Assembly: GCA_964503315.1 (NCBI GenBank)
Contig: CAZCZL010000005.1
Location: 1-64,000 of the forward strand
DNA from: FEB-12 sp964503315
GTDB taxonomy: Bacteria; Zixibacteria; MSB-5A5; GN15; FEB-12
Direction: 5' to 3'
Length of the DNA: 64,000 nt
Shown: positions 42,209 to 51,360 of the stretch, one piece after another
How positions within the stretch are numbered: the stretch's first letter is position 1
Layout of the letters: each line of letters begins with the position of its first letter
The notes under the pieces: generated by a model
Told to the model about the DNA's origin: nothing
Databases searched by the model: none
What the model saw: the letters and a program-made list of their open reading frames with translations, nothing else
Translations under genes and position numbers: made by a program

Positions 42209-43654
42209 CTATTTATGGAAAACTATTTCGATCCGACGGTTTTTAGAGCGACCTTCGGCCGTCTGATTGGAGGCGATGAAGTTGGTTTCGCCGCGTCCGA
42301 TAATCGTGATCCTGTCTCCCAGCACTCCGTATACCACCAGATAGTCACGTATCCGATTGGCCCGTTTTTCCGAAAGTTTCAAGTTGGCGGCGTCGACACC
42401 GATGTCGTCAGTGTAGCCATTTATCTCCAACCGAATCTCCGGAACCAGCACCAAAGCCCTGGCGAGTGATTCAACTCTGGTCTTGGTCTTGGCGTCGATC
42501 TCAAATCCGCCCGGTTCGTAGTCCGGTCGTAGAACCATCGGCTTGCTGAAGATCGTCAGATCCATACAGCCAAACTTGTCGACCGGGATCCCTATCAGTG
42601 TCGTCGGGCAATCATCCAGGCCATCCGGCACGCCATCCCGGTCGCCATCCAACGGACATCCAGTTGGGTCAACCTGCGCGCCGACCGGATTGGTCGGGCA
42701 GCCATCCTTGTAGTCAGGTATGCCGTCGAAATCCGAATCAACCGGGCAACCGAAGATATCGATTTTACCTCGCGCAGCCGGTTCGGTGCCGGGGCAATCA
42801 TCCAGTCCGTCGGCGACTCCATCGCCATCGCTATCCTTGGGGCAACCGTATCGGTCGACCTCTATGCCTCGCGGCGTGCCGAGGCACTTGTCGATATCAT
42901 CAGCCACGCCGTCGGCATCGGAGTCAATGGCCGCTAGTTTGCCGGGACGGGCAGGTGCTTCGGGCTGAGACCAGGAGGAATCCGAGCTCCAATTCTCTCT
43001 TGGACGGCCGCCGCCGAAATGGATATTCAGTGAAAGCATGCCGTTCATGATCCATCGATCGCGGGCTTCATTGACTGGTGCCGCGAATTCAGCTCCCGCG
43101 CCGGTCAGATAATCCGCTGTGCCGGTGAACTGGAAGGAGACTGTTGGGGAGGCATGCAGCATCAATTTCAATCCGGCCGTGACGAACAGCTCGGAGGCGG
43201 AGTATTCTATATCCTGACCGCGATTCCCTTCCACGCGGAGAGTGGTGTCATTCCATTCGTCGACGACTTTCCAGTCGAGCAGTCCGCCGCCGAATCCAAG
43301 ACCGATGTTGAACCGCGACCAGGCGGGCTTGAACAGATGACTGACCAGTGCGCCGACTCGAATCCCCTTTAACTCACCGCGAAGTCCCCCCATGGGCCGA
43401 AGTGTGTCAGCCGGGCTGGAGATGACCTCTTCTTCTTTGCTGTTGATCAGAGAGCCGTTCATTTCGACCAGCCACCGGTCGTTGATTCGATGTCCCAGGA
43501 CCGCGCCGTAAGACATCCCCATCTTGAACGTAAAATCCTTCCCCCCTACGGGCTGAGTTAGGCCCGCAGAACCGCCAAGCCAATAGCGGTAGTCATCCGC
43601 CGACACCGATGTGACGAGGATAAGTAGGGTCAATATGATGAGAACCCGGCGCAT
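42209..43654 (-). CDS. OmpA-family outer-membrane protein with thrombospondin type 3 repeats
   Basis: The protein has 481 residues. A signal peptide (ending T-S-V-S-A-D) leads into an outer-membrane beta-barrel of about 220 residues, a calcium-binding linker with four TSP3-type repeats (D-S-D-x-D-G-V-x-D-x-x-D-x-C, each closed by G-C-P), and a C-terminal OmpA domain with L-E-I-N-G-Y-T-D-D, L-S-E-K-R-A-N-R-I-R-D-Y-L and N-R-R-I-E-I that should bind peptidoglycan. It tethers the outer membrane to the wall. It stands next to peptidoglycan-active genes. Confidence 0.95.
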   Translation of the reverse strand: MRRVLIILTLLILVTSVSADDYRYWLGGSAGLTQPVGGKDFTFKMGMSYGAVLGHRINDRWLVEMNGSLINSKEEEVISSPADTLRPMGGLRGELKGIRVGALVSHLFKPAWSRFNIGLGFGGGLLDWKVVDEWNDTTLRVEGNRGQDIEYSASELFVTAGLKLMLHASPTVSFQFTGTADYLTGAGAEFAAPVNEARDRWIMNGMLSLNIHFGGGRPRENWSSDSSWSQPEAPARPGKLAAIDSDADGVADDIDKCLGTPRGIEVDRYGCPKDSDGDGVADGLDDCPGTEPAARGKIDIFGCPVDSDFDGIPDYKDGCPTNPVGAQVDPTGCPLDGDRDGVPDGLDDCPTTLIGIPVDKFGCMDLTIFSKPMVLRPDYEPGGFEIDAKTKTRVESLARALVLVPEIRLEINGYTDDIGVDAANLKLSEKRANRIRDYLVVYGVLGDRITIIGRGETNFIASNQTAEGRSKNRRIEIVFHK

Positions 43655-43702
43655 AGCTACAATCTCAGGCAGGCGTGCGGTCGACGCAATTAAAACTGTA
43701 AC

Positions 43703-44962
43703 CTAATAGAGCTTTTTGACTTCGGAACCGGTATAGTAATGCTTCAGGATATTGTCAAAGGTCCAGCCGACCCGGGATTTGCCGATAGCCCCGCACTGGC
43801 ACATGCCGACCCCGTGACCGTATCCGCCACCGACAAAAGCGATTCTCTCGACATTCCCCTGGCTATCCCGATTGACCTCGACATCAAACTTGTCCGACTG
43901 CAGGATCAGGTCAGGGTTGGAGTTGCGCCCGATAGCCCAGCGAATGCGATCTTTGAAAAACCGATGGTTATCGGTGTCCGTCCGCACAAAGAGCTTGGCG
44001 ACCCGTCCACCGGCGGTCCGTTCTTCGATACGCACGTCCGTTATCGGCGCCAGCTTGATCTGGCGGCCACGGTCGCCGGAGAGATACTGCTCGAGTCTTC
44101 CCCGAAGCTGCGCTTCGGTAAACTCCTCACGCCAGGTGTAGTACTTGGACCATGAACAGGAGGCGGAGTCATCGACCGGCTTCAAATACGGCGCGGCCGG
44201 TTTATCCCAGACATGCGAGATGTCGTCGGTCATGCCACCGCAGGTCGAGTGATAGTAGGCGTTGATAAAGGCATCTTCGAACATGATGATATCGCCGGTG
44301 GTCTGGTCGATCGCTTCGTTGACCAGGCGATTTTCCACGTTCATCCCCTCGTACAACTGGTCGACCACCGTCGGCTTCATATCGTACGGTTCCTGGCCGT
44401 ACTGCTGCAGATGTTTGATCGCATAGGTTCGCGCCGCGACCGCCTGCGCCTTGATCGCCTCGATCTCCGAGCGGTCACGGTCGCCGATCTCCGGCGGAAC
44501 CACGCCGCGGAGGTAATCTTCCATATATAGGACATTCACCAGGCGAACGCTCGACCCATATGGGAGGGCTTTGACGATACCTCGATACCCGCGCTTGTTG
44601 AAATGGATATGCGAGGTGTTCCCCCGTGGAATGAAATTGACTTCATCCAGATCTTCTTGTATAAGCTCGCCGCGGTTGTTTTCCACGCGAAGGCGCGGGC
44701 CATATATTTTGACCCGGACATCCTGCCCGGAATAGTAGACTGCCTGGCTCTCCCCTTGAAGACACTCGATTGCGAACGCGCCATCAGACTCGATCAGCAC
44801 TGAGGGTTCATTTTCAATCAGCAGGACGCGGACGAACGGGACGCGGATTATGGGCGTGACATTCTCGTCCTTCACGCCGGGAATACCGGCACAACTCCAG
44901 AAAACGACTATCAGAATGAGGCCGAAAGCCGCTCGCACGCCATATCCAAGAACTCTGTTCAC
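43703..44962 (-). CDS. spoIID: SpoIID/LytB-domain protein
   Basis: The protein has 419 residues with a GTG start. An N-terminal hydrophobic segment ends in F-W-S-C-A-G, a possible but non-standard lipobox. The SpoIID domain is clear: Y-L-R-G-V-V-P-P-E-I, E-A-I-K-A-Q-A-V-A-A-R-T-Y-A, a Y-H-S-T-C-G-G box and G-Y-G-H-G-V-G-M-C-Q-C-G-A near the end. SpoIID proteins are lytic transglycosylases acting on denuded glycan strands, first known from sporulation but widespread in non-spore-formers. Position beside nagZ and anmK suggests a role in muropeptide turnover. Confidence 0.93.
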   Translation of the reverse strand: MNRVLGYGVRAAFGLILIVVFWSCAGIPGVKDENVTPIIRVPFVRVLLIENEPSVLIESDGAFAIECLQGESQAVYYSGQDVRVKIYGPRLRVENNRGELIQEDLDEVNFIPRGNTSHIHFNKRGYRGIVKALPYGSSVRLVNVLYMEDYLRGVVPPEIGDRDRSEIEAIKAQAVAARTYAIKHLQQYGQEPYDMKPTVVDQLYEGMNVENRLVNEAIDQTTGDIIMFEDAFINAYYHSTCGGMTDDISHVWDKPAAPYLKPVDDSASCSWSKYYTWREEFTEAQLRGRLEQYLSGDRGRQIKLAPITDVRIEERTAGGRVAKLFVRTDTDNHRFFKDRIRWAIGRNSNPDLILQSDKFDVEVNRDSQGNVERIAFVGGGYGHGVGMCQCGAIGKSRVGWTFDNILKHYYTGSEVKKLY

Positions 44963-44996
44963 AGCAACCCTGCTTCTGTTTAGTGTCCGTACTTGT

Positions 44997-46181
44997 TTAT
45001 ACCGGCGGCTGGGCGATCGTCCCCAAAATCGGGAGCCGCTTTTGTCTGCCGCCGAATCGTGTCGCCAACGGCTGTGACCAGAGGCAAGACGCCCCCATCA
45101 CCGCGTAGCTGGCCGCTTCGGTCATTGAAGGATCCATTCCAAGCTCGTGAACCGAAGAAACATTGAACCCGTTTAGACTTGCGCTTACGCGCTCGCGAAG
45201 AAAACTGTTATACGCTCCCCCGCCGGTCAAATATAAACTCCGGATAGAGCGATCATGTTGAACTATCGGCCGCACTTTGCGACTGATGCCAAACGCGGTC
45301 AATTCAATCGCGGTCGCCAACAGGTCATGCGAAGACAGTTTGAGCCGCTTTCCTTCGCGGATCATCTTCGCGGCCAACTCGGCCCCGAACTGCTCCCGGC
45401 CGGTCGAGACCGCAGTATCCCGAAAAAACTTCAGTGCGGTCAGCGTGGCCAGGAGCCGCTGAGAGACCGCGCCATTGCGAGCGAGCTTGCCATCATTATC
45501 GAATCTTTTTCCGAAGAGCTTCTGGCTGAGGAGATCGGAGAGCACATTCCCGGGACCGCAATCGGCCGCGCGAACCTTGCTGATTTTGCCTCCGGCGGGG
45601 ATGTAAAAAAAGTTCGCCATCCCTCCCACATTGACAACCAACCGCGACACTCTTGGATGTTGAAAGAGTCTCACCACTGCGGCTACGGTGATAGGCGCCC
45701 CTTCGTTCCCCAGAGCGATATCGGCTTGGCGGAAATCACCTACTGCTACTTTGCCGGTATGAGCCGCGATTCTCGCAAGTGAGCCTATCTGGAGTGTCCC
45801 GTGCACGACCATCCCCGCCATTGATCGTTTGCGCGGCATATGTCGGATCGTCTGCCCATGCGAAGCTACAGCGTCGACGGTGATCCGTTTTGCGCGAAGG
45901 TTTTTCAGATAGGATGCCGCTTCTCTACCGAAGAACTCCCCCAACAACGCGTCAGTCGCAATAAGCTGCTCAAGAGTAGTCGACGAACTATCCGCCAGAG
46001 CAAGGACTTCCTTCCGGATCGCGGCGGAGTATCTCTTCGATGACGAATGCAGCAGCACTACAGGCTTTTTTGATGATCGTGGAACGCGAACTACCGCCAT
46101 ATCCAGACCATCGGCCGAGGTTCCGGAGTTGAGACCCAGGATGGTCAGACTCTGTTTAGTGTCAGGTTCCAGCGGTCTCAT
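44997..46181 (-). CDS. anmK: Anhydro-N-acetylmuramic acid kinase
   Basis: The protein has 394 residues from ATG 46181; a TTG two codons earlier overlaps the nagZ stop and is less likely. AnmK opens and phosphorylates 1,6-anhydro-MurNAc to MurNAc-6-phosphate, a step of peptidoglycan recycling. Motifs include G-L-N-S-G-T-S-A-D-G-L-D near the start, V-A-S-H-G-Q-T-I-R-H, F-R-Q-A-D-I-A, N-V-G-G-M-A-N and D-C-G-P-G-N. The ATG comes 2 nt after the nagZ stop, so the two are translationally coupled. No murQ etherase is present in the window. Confidence 0.96.
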   Translation of the reverse strand: MRPLEPDTKQSLTILGLNSGTSADGLDMAVVRVPRSSKKPVVLLHSSSKRYSAAIRKEVLALADSSSTTLEQLIATDALLGEFFGREAASYLKNLRAKRITVDAVASHGQTIRHMPRKRSMAGMVVHGTLQIGSLARIAAHTGKVAVGDFRQADIALGNEGAPITVAAVVRLFQHPRVSRLVVNVGGMANFFYIPAGGKISKVRAADCGPGNVLSDLLSQKLFGKRFDNDGKLARNGAVSQRLLATLTALKFFRDTAVSTGREQFGAELAAKMIREGKRLKLSSHDLLATAIELTAFGISRKVRPIVQHDRSIRSLYLTGGGAYNSFLRERVSASLNGFNVSSVHELGMDPSMTEAASYAVMGASCLWSQPLATRFGGRQKRLPILGTIAQPPV

Positions 46182-46183
46182 TC

Positions 46184-47221
46184 TCAACTGATGGAGGAAC
46201 GTCCAAGTTTGAATTTCAGACCGGCGATGCGCGCCAGAGACGCGCGGATCCGCTCGGGAGATACTTCGCCGCGCTTGCAGGCATCAACGAAGTAATCAAA
46301 CGCCTGTATGGCAAGATCGGTCTGTTGACCGAAGAGCAGGATATCATGGCCGGCGTTGAACGCCGCCACTGCCCGTTCACCCGGATCACCCAGCTCCACC
46401 GCTCCGCCCATACAGAGATCATCCGTGATGACCGGTCCATCGAAGCCGAGCGAGCCGCGCAGCATATCCTGGATGATCTGCGGCGACGCGGTGACAATTT
46501 GCTTATCGATCTTCGGTAGCCGCACATGCGTGGTCATTACCATGTCCACGCCGGCCTCGATCCCTGCCTGGAAGGGGATCTTCTCCCGTTGTTCCCAGAG
46601 CATATCGTCGTAATCAGCGATGGCAGTCTTGTGGTGCGGGTCGTTTTTGGCCGCGCCAAAACCGGGGAAATGTTTGAGACAGGATATCAGACCATGCGCC
46701 TTGCTTATCTGGACCGATTTGGCGACAAATCGGGCGACCAGATCGGCGGACGAGCCAAATGAGCGATCTTTGATACAGCTATTCTCGGGGTCGATATCGA
46801 TATCCGCGACCGGAGCGAGATTCATGTTTATCCCGAGCGCTTCCATATAGACCGCGGCGCGGGAATACTCTTCGGCAAAGTGCTCGAGGTTTCCTTCCTT
46901 CCCATAAGCTGAGGCCGCGCGATACTCGACCGGCGCGCCTTTAAGACGGCAAACCCGGCCACCTTCCTGGTCGATAGCGATGAACGGCGCCTCGTTACGA
47001 TAGACCGACCGGATCGTCTCGATATTCTGGCGAGCGACCTGGTGGGTCGCGCAGTTGTCGGCAAAAACTATGACGCCGCCGATCTGCTCTTCGGCGATGA
47101 AGTTCAGGAACGCTTTGGACGGTTCTCCGCCGGGGAACCCTATGATAAAGAGTTGTCCAAGTTGCTGGTACATAGCCTTAGTACGTCTGATCTTGCCGGT
47201 CGTGTTCACTTCGGGTTGCAT
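46184..47221 (-). CDS. nagZ: Beta-N-acetylhexosaminidase (GH3)
   Basis: The protein has 345 residues from ATG 47221, the first start beyond the GGDEF stop; ATG 47176 is an alternative with AAGG just upstream. NagZ releases GlcNAc from anhydro-muropeptides in the cytoplasm. It carries I-D-Q-E-G-G-R-V, K-H-F-P-G-F-G with D-P-H-H, and V-I-T-D-D-L-C-M-G-G containing the expected Asp nucleophile. The His of the flexible acid/base loop is kept (N-D-P-H-H). No signal peptide is seen. It is followed immediately by anmK, its direct pathway partner. Confidence 0.95.
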   Translation of the reverse strand: MQPEVNTTGKIRRTKAMYQQLGQLFIIGFPGGEPSKAFLNFIAEEQIGGVIVFADNCATHQVARQNIETIRSVYRNEAPFIAIDQEGGRVCRLKGAPVEYRAASAYGKEGNLEHFAEEYSRAAVYMEALGINMNLAPVADIDIDPENSCIKDRSFGSSADLVARFVAKSVQISKAHGLISCLKHFPGFGAAKNDPHHKTAIADYDDMLWEQREKIPFQAGIEAGVDMVMTTHVRLPKIDKQIVTASPQIIQDMLRGSLGFDGPVITDDLCMGGAVELGDPGERAVAAFNAGHDILLFGQQTDLAIQAFDYFVDACKRGEVSPERIRASLARIAGLKFKLGRSSIS

Positions 47222-47231
47222 CACATCACTC

Positions 47232-48788
47232 TCACAGTGTGCAGACAGAGTTTTTACCAGACCCCTTCGCACGATAGAGCGCCTGGTCGGCGACAGAGAC
47301 CAGCTCTTCCTGTGAGCGGCCATTTTCCGGGAACGAACTGACACCCACGGAGACCGTGATCTTCAACCTGCCGGCCGTACCGGCATCGATCACTGTCCCC
47401 TCCACCTGTTCGCGGATCCGTTCGCCGATGAGCGAGGCCTCCCCTGCCGCAGTCTGCGGCAGGATGACGACAAACTCCTCGCCACCGTAGCGGGCGAAGA
47501 TGTCGACATCACGAATACACCGCTTGATGATCCGCGACAGTTCCTTGAGGACGATATTCCCAATCTCATGACCGTAGGTGTCATTTAACTTCTTGAACCA
47601 GTCAATATCAACCATAATCAGCGAGACCGGGAGGTCGTAACGCTGGGCACGTTTCTTTTCTTCCTGAAGTTTCTGGATGAAATAGCGGTAGTTGAAGGTC
47701 TCCGTCAGTTCATCGATGATCGTCAGCTCTTCGGTACGTTTGTGCAGTTCGGAGTTTTCGAGCGCCAGAGCGGTGGAACGCGCCAGGATCGACAGGAACT
47801 GCTCCTCCCGGTCACTGAGCCGTTTGCTCTCCGAGGCTTCGGCGATCAGAAGGCCGTTGGTCTGGCCGTGCGTGGTCAAAGGCACGATCATCACGGCTCG
47901 CGAGACATCCGACAAGGGCGTGTAATCCTTTCGCTCGCGGATATCCTTCACGCGGATTGTCTCATGCATATCCGCCACGCGGCGGATCAGATCGTTGTCC
48001 GCGACCTCCATTGCTTTCATGTTGTGGCTCTGCTGGCCATCCACCGAGCGCGCGCGATAGTAGAACTGCCCCCGTCGGTCGCGGAAGACCACCGCGCAGG
48101 TGGAGAACTGAAGCGTGTTGGTCATCAGGCGCATTACTTCTCTGACAACCCCATCCGTGTCAAGGATAGCGGCGAGAATACGCGTATTCTCATAGATCAT
48201 CTCGACCTGTGCCTGTGAACGCTCCAATTCCGCCGTTCGAAGATTCAACGTGTCAAATAGCTTCATCAGACGGCCTTCAGAGCGACGGAGAAACTCGGCG
48301 ACGTATGAGATACCGAGGAAGAGCGCCCAGAGCATGCCTAGGCGAAGGGTCAGGTCATTGATGTCATGCAAAGTCTGCAGCGGCAGGACCAGAACAAGGT
48401 AGCTGAGCGACGCGACCATTGTCGCCGCAAAGGCCAGCCAGAAGGTCAACAGATACGCCGCCACCGAGACTGTCAGGTAGTAGAGCAGATAAAACGATGA
48501 ATCGTATCCTCCCGTAACCTGGATATAGAGTGGAATGAAAAAAAGGTCGAAGACAATGCACGACAGATGTGCCAGTTTGAGGTCGAATTTCCCACGCACT
48601 GCCGCGGCAAAAACCAGCAGGTGAGTCAGGTAAATAACCGGTACTCCCACCGCTACCCAAAGCGGCGTGTTCCCCCGCATGAATAGCATACACCCTATCA
48701 GTCCTGCCAGCGTCACCACTCGGGTGGCCAGATAGAACGAATCCAGGCGAGGAAGGAGCGTTTTATTCCGGTCGAGAAATAGCTTCAT
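47232..48788 (-). CDS. Membrane diguanylate cyclase with GAF domain
   Basis: The protein has 518 residues. The N-terminal ~190 contain about six membrane helices, followed by a short coiled coil, a GAF-type sensor domain (about 200-345) and a GGDEF domain. The catalytic site is G-G-E-E-F (435-439) in A-R-Y-G-G-E-E-F-V-V-I-L. A complete RxxD product-inhibition site (R-D-V-D) sits five residues before it. It should make cyclic di-GMP in response to a membrane or ligand cue. Its stop lies 11 nt before nagZ, so cell-wall recycling may be co-expressed with it. Confidence 0.94.
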   Translation of the reverse strand: MKLFLDRNKTLLPRLDSFYLATRVVTLAGLIGCMLFMRGNTPLWVAVGVPVIYLTHLLVFAAAVRGKFDLKLAHLSCIVFDLFFIPLYIQVTGGYDSSFYLLYYLTVSVAAYLLTFWLAFAATMVASLSYLVLVLPLQTLHDINDLTLRLGMLWALFLGISYVAEFLRRSEGRLMKLFDTLNLRTAELERSQAQVEMIYENTRILAAILDTDGVVREVMRLMTNTLQFSTCAVVFRDRRGQFYYRARSVDGQQSHNMKAMEVADNDLIRRVADMHETIRVKDIRERKDYTPLSDVSRAVMIVPLTTHGQTNGLLIAEASESKRLSDREEQFLSILARSTALALENSELHKRTEELTIIDELTETFNYRYFIQKLQEEKKRAQRYDLPVSLIMVDIDWFKKLNDTYGHEIGNIVLKELSRIIKRCIRDVDIFARYGGEEFVVILPQTAAGEASLIGERIREQVEGTVIDAGTAGRLKITVSVGVSSFPENGRSQEELVSVADQALYRAKGSGKNSVCTL

Positions 48789-48956
48789 CTAGCTGTATCC
48801 TGCGCTACCGTAACAATATCGGCCGGTTTGGCGGCTGGTTTACGAAGCGGCCCCAGATAACTCATCCATCGCTGTATCGGCAAAACCAGGCTTGCCTCAA
48901 TCCTCTGTGCTGGTTATTGTTAGGCAAAATTCTCGAATTCCTTTATGGGAGCAGAT

Positions 48957-50660
48957 ATGTCTCTGGCGCTCCTTGCTATCGCCTTTTTGGCTCTCTTGAT
49001 GGTCGCGTATCGTCTGTACGGAGGATGGGTCTCCCGGCAGGTCAGTCTCGATGACCGCCGCGTCACCCCCGCTCATAAAGTGAACGACGGTGTCGATTAC
49101 GTCCCGACCAAAATGCTCTATCTTTTTCCCCAGCATTTCTCCGCTATCGCGGCCGCCGGACCGATTGCGGGCCCGATTCTGGCCTGCCAATCATTCGGCT
49201 GGCTCCCCTGCCTGCTCTGGATCGGTCTTGGTGTGGTGTTGATCGGCGCGGTGCATGACTTCTCATCGCTGGCGGCCTCCGTGCGTCATGGCGGAACCTC
49301 AATCGCTGATATAGTCCGCAATCTGATGGGGCCGCGCGCCGGTATCGCCATCATGGTCTTCATTTGGATAACGCTCATCTACGTGACCGTCGCGTTTACC
49401 GCGATGACTTCGGCAAGCTTCGTCACGACACCAGAGGAGTTGCAGGGGGTTAAGGTTGATTTCAATCCGGGCGGCGCGGTCGCGTCGGCCAGTATCATGT
49501 ATCTACTGCTCGCGATGGTGATGGGCGTGGTGCAACGATTCCTCAAGCCGCCGCTCTGGCTCTTGACGGTCACTTTCGTTCCGGCTACGCTCGGGGTTGT
49601 TTGGTTGGGGACTTCACTTTCTCACCTCTGGACTTTTGATCTGCAAACCTGGGGACTGCTGATACTTGCGTACTGCGCGGTAGCCTCGGTGGTGCCAGTG
49701 TGGGCTCTCTTGCAGCCGCGCGGCTACCTCGGAGGATTTATTCTTTTTCTCGCCTTGGGGCTTGGTATCGTCGGCATTTTCTTCGGCGGATATGAGATCA
49801 AGCAGGAAGCTTTCAAATCGTTTGATATCGGCGGCGCGACGGGGACACTTTTCCCGTTCCTTTTTGTCACGATCGCGTGCGGGGCATGTTCCGGTTTTCA
49901 CGGGCTTGTTTGTTCGGGGACGACGTGCAAGCAGATAGACAAGGAGTCGCATATCAAGCCGGTCGGCTATGGTGCGATGCTGGCCGAGGGGTTTGTCGCG
50001 TTCATCTCTCTCGTCACGATCATGATTGTCGCCTCCGGTGACATCAAAGGACTCAGTCCCGCGACAGTCTATGGCAACGGCATCGGACACTTCTTGACGC
50101 TGATCATTGGCGAGCAGAACCTTCCCTTCGCGATCACGTTTGGCGCGATGGCTTTCTCGACTTTTGTGTTCGACACGCTCGATGTTTGCACCCGTCTTGG
50201 GCGTTACATCATTCAGGAGATATTCCATTGGCCGGGGAAGTTAGGGGCTATAACGGCGACTCTTATCACGGTCGCGGTGCCGGTCTATTTCGTGTCGACC
50301 TCGCTTAATGCCGGATGGCGTGGGTTCTGGACACTGTTTGGAGCGTCGAACCAACTGCTCGCAGCGCTTACGTTGCTGGCAATATCCGTCTGGCTGTACA
50401 AAGCGCGTCGACGGATCGCTTTCACCCTTCTCCCCATGCTGTTTGTGCTGACCATCACACTCTGGGCACTGGGGAAATTGACCTGGAGCAATTTCACTTC
50501 TGAGAACGTCACCACCGTGATGATCATCAACGGCGTGGCGTCGCTCGCGTTGATGTTATTGGCGGTCTATCTGGTGATAAAAGGTCTGCTGGAGGCGAAG
50601 AAGGGGGAGAGAGACGAGACCGGATTTGTGGCGCCGGAATCGGCACGCGCGAAAAGCTAA
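48957..50660 (+). CDS. cstA: CstA-family carbon starvation / peptide transporter
   Basis: The protein has 567 residues from ATG 48957, chosen because GGGAG lies 5 nt upstream; an ATG four codons earlier overlaps that site. There are about 16 membrane helices. Signature segments are G-V-D-Y-V-P-T, F-S-A-I-A-A-A-G-P-I-A-G-P, G-A-V-H-D-F, G-A-C-S-G-F-H and F-D-T-L-D-V-C-T-R-L-G-R-Y. The family imports peptides or pyruvate across the inner membrane. It is somewhat shorter than E. coli CstA (about 700) and belongs to the short form. It ends convergently, its stop overlapping that of the next gene by 4 bp. Confidence 0.95.
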   Translation: MSLALLAIAFLALLMVAYRLYGGWVSRQVSLDDRRVTPAHKVNDGVDYVPTKMLYLFPQHFSAIAAAGPIAGPILACQSFGWLPCLLWIGLGVVLIGAVHDFSSLAASVRHGGTSIADIVRNLMGPRAGIAIMVFIWITLIYVTVAFTAMTSASFVTTPEELQGVKVDFNPGGAVASASIMYLLLAMVMGVVQRFLKPPLWLLTVTFVPATLGVVWLGTSLSHLWTFDLQTWGLLILAYCAVASVVPVWALLQPRGYLGGFILFLALGLGIVGIFFGGYEIKQEAFKSFDIGGATGTLFPFLFVTIACGACSGFHGLVCSGTTCKQIDKESHIKPVGYGAMLAEGFVAFISLVTIMIVASGDIKGLSPATVYGNGIGHFLTLIIGEQNLPFAITFGAMAFSTFVFDTLDVCTRLGRYIIQEIFHWPGKLGAITATLITVAVPVYFVSTSLNAGWRGFWTLFGASNQLLAALTLLAISVWLYKARRRIAFTLLPMLFVLTITLWALGKLTWSNFTSENVTTVMIINGVASLALMLLAVYLVIKGLLEAKKGERDETGFVAPESARAKS

Positions 50661-51226
50661 AGGCGCCGTGTCGCTCGTTTCTGTTGACCGACATACAGCG
50701 CGGTTAGGAAAAGACCCGCGCCAAAGAGGAATCCGCCAAATCCGGTTTTTCCATAGACCGACCATGGCGGCGTGATTTTCAGTCGTGAATCGGCCGGGTT
50801 AGCCGGATCATAGTGTATCACTACCTGCTTCCCAATCGGATATTCCGAGGCGACCCCTTCGGCCGCATCCCGCTTCGCATTGCGACCGCCAAAGCCGGGT
50901 GGATCGAGATTGGTGCTGTCGCGATAGATGATCTCATCAACCGCGTACTGGTAGACTATCTCCGGGCGATACGCTCGTTCACCGACCACTCGCGAATCAG
51001 TGATAACTCCCTGAACGGAGTTCCAGCCCCGCAGGCTGACATACTGCTCCATCAGGCTCATCTGGGAATAGACCAGCCAGATTCCAATAATGGCAATTAC
51101 AAGGGAGGATACCGTTAACCATCCCGGCACACGGAAGGGGGGCTGTCGCCAGACCAGGCCGAGGATAGCCCCGACGAGGCCGAATGACAGAAGCATGACA
51201 ATTCCGATGACCAGCGGCTGATCCAT
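50657..51226 (-). CDS. DUF3592-like membrane protein
   Basis: The protein has 189 residues from ATG 51226, which has AAGGGA just upstream. Two N-terminal membrane helices are followed by a small beta domain (V-Q-G-V-I-T-D-S-R-V, Y-R-P-E-I-V-Y-Q-Y, Y-P-I-G-K-Q-V-V-I-H-Y-D-P-x-N-P) and a last helix. This is the typical DUF3592 pattern, in which the beta domain is held at the membrane surface. The function is unknown. Its stop codon overlaps that of cstA on the opposite strand. Confidence 0.85.
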   Translation of the reverse strand: MDQPLVIGIVMLLSFGLVGAILGLVWRQPPFRVPGWLTVSSLVIAIIGIWLVYSQMSLMEQYVSLRGWNSVQGVITDSRVVGERAYRPEIVYQYAVDEIIYRDSTNLDPPGFGGRNAKRDAAEGVASEYPIGKQVVIHYDPANPADSRLKITPPWSVYGKTGFGGFLFGAGLFLTALYVGQQKRATRRL

Positions 51227-51302
51227 GTTCCCTTTCGCAATCTCTAAACGACTGTAACAATATATCCCGACTGAATTTCCGGACAACCTTTTAGTTGCCT
51301 TT

Positions 51303-51331
51303 TTGACCCGGCCCTAGCAACTTGTTATGGC
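51303..51331 (+). promoter_or_regulatory. Candidate promoter of the bactofilin-like gene
   Basis: TTGACC, 17 nt, TATGGC. The predicted start lies about 23 nt before the ATG. Confidence 0.5.
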
Positions 51332-51360
51332 TCCTCCCGTACAGAGAACTAACGGAGCAT

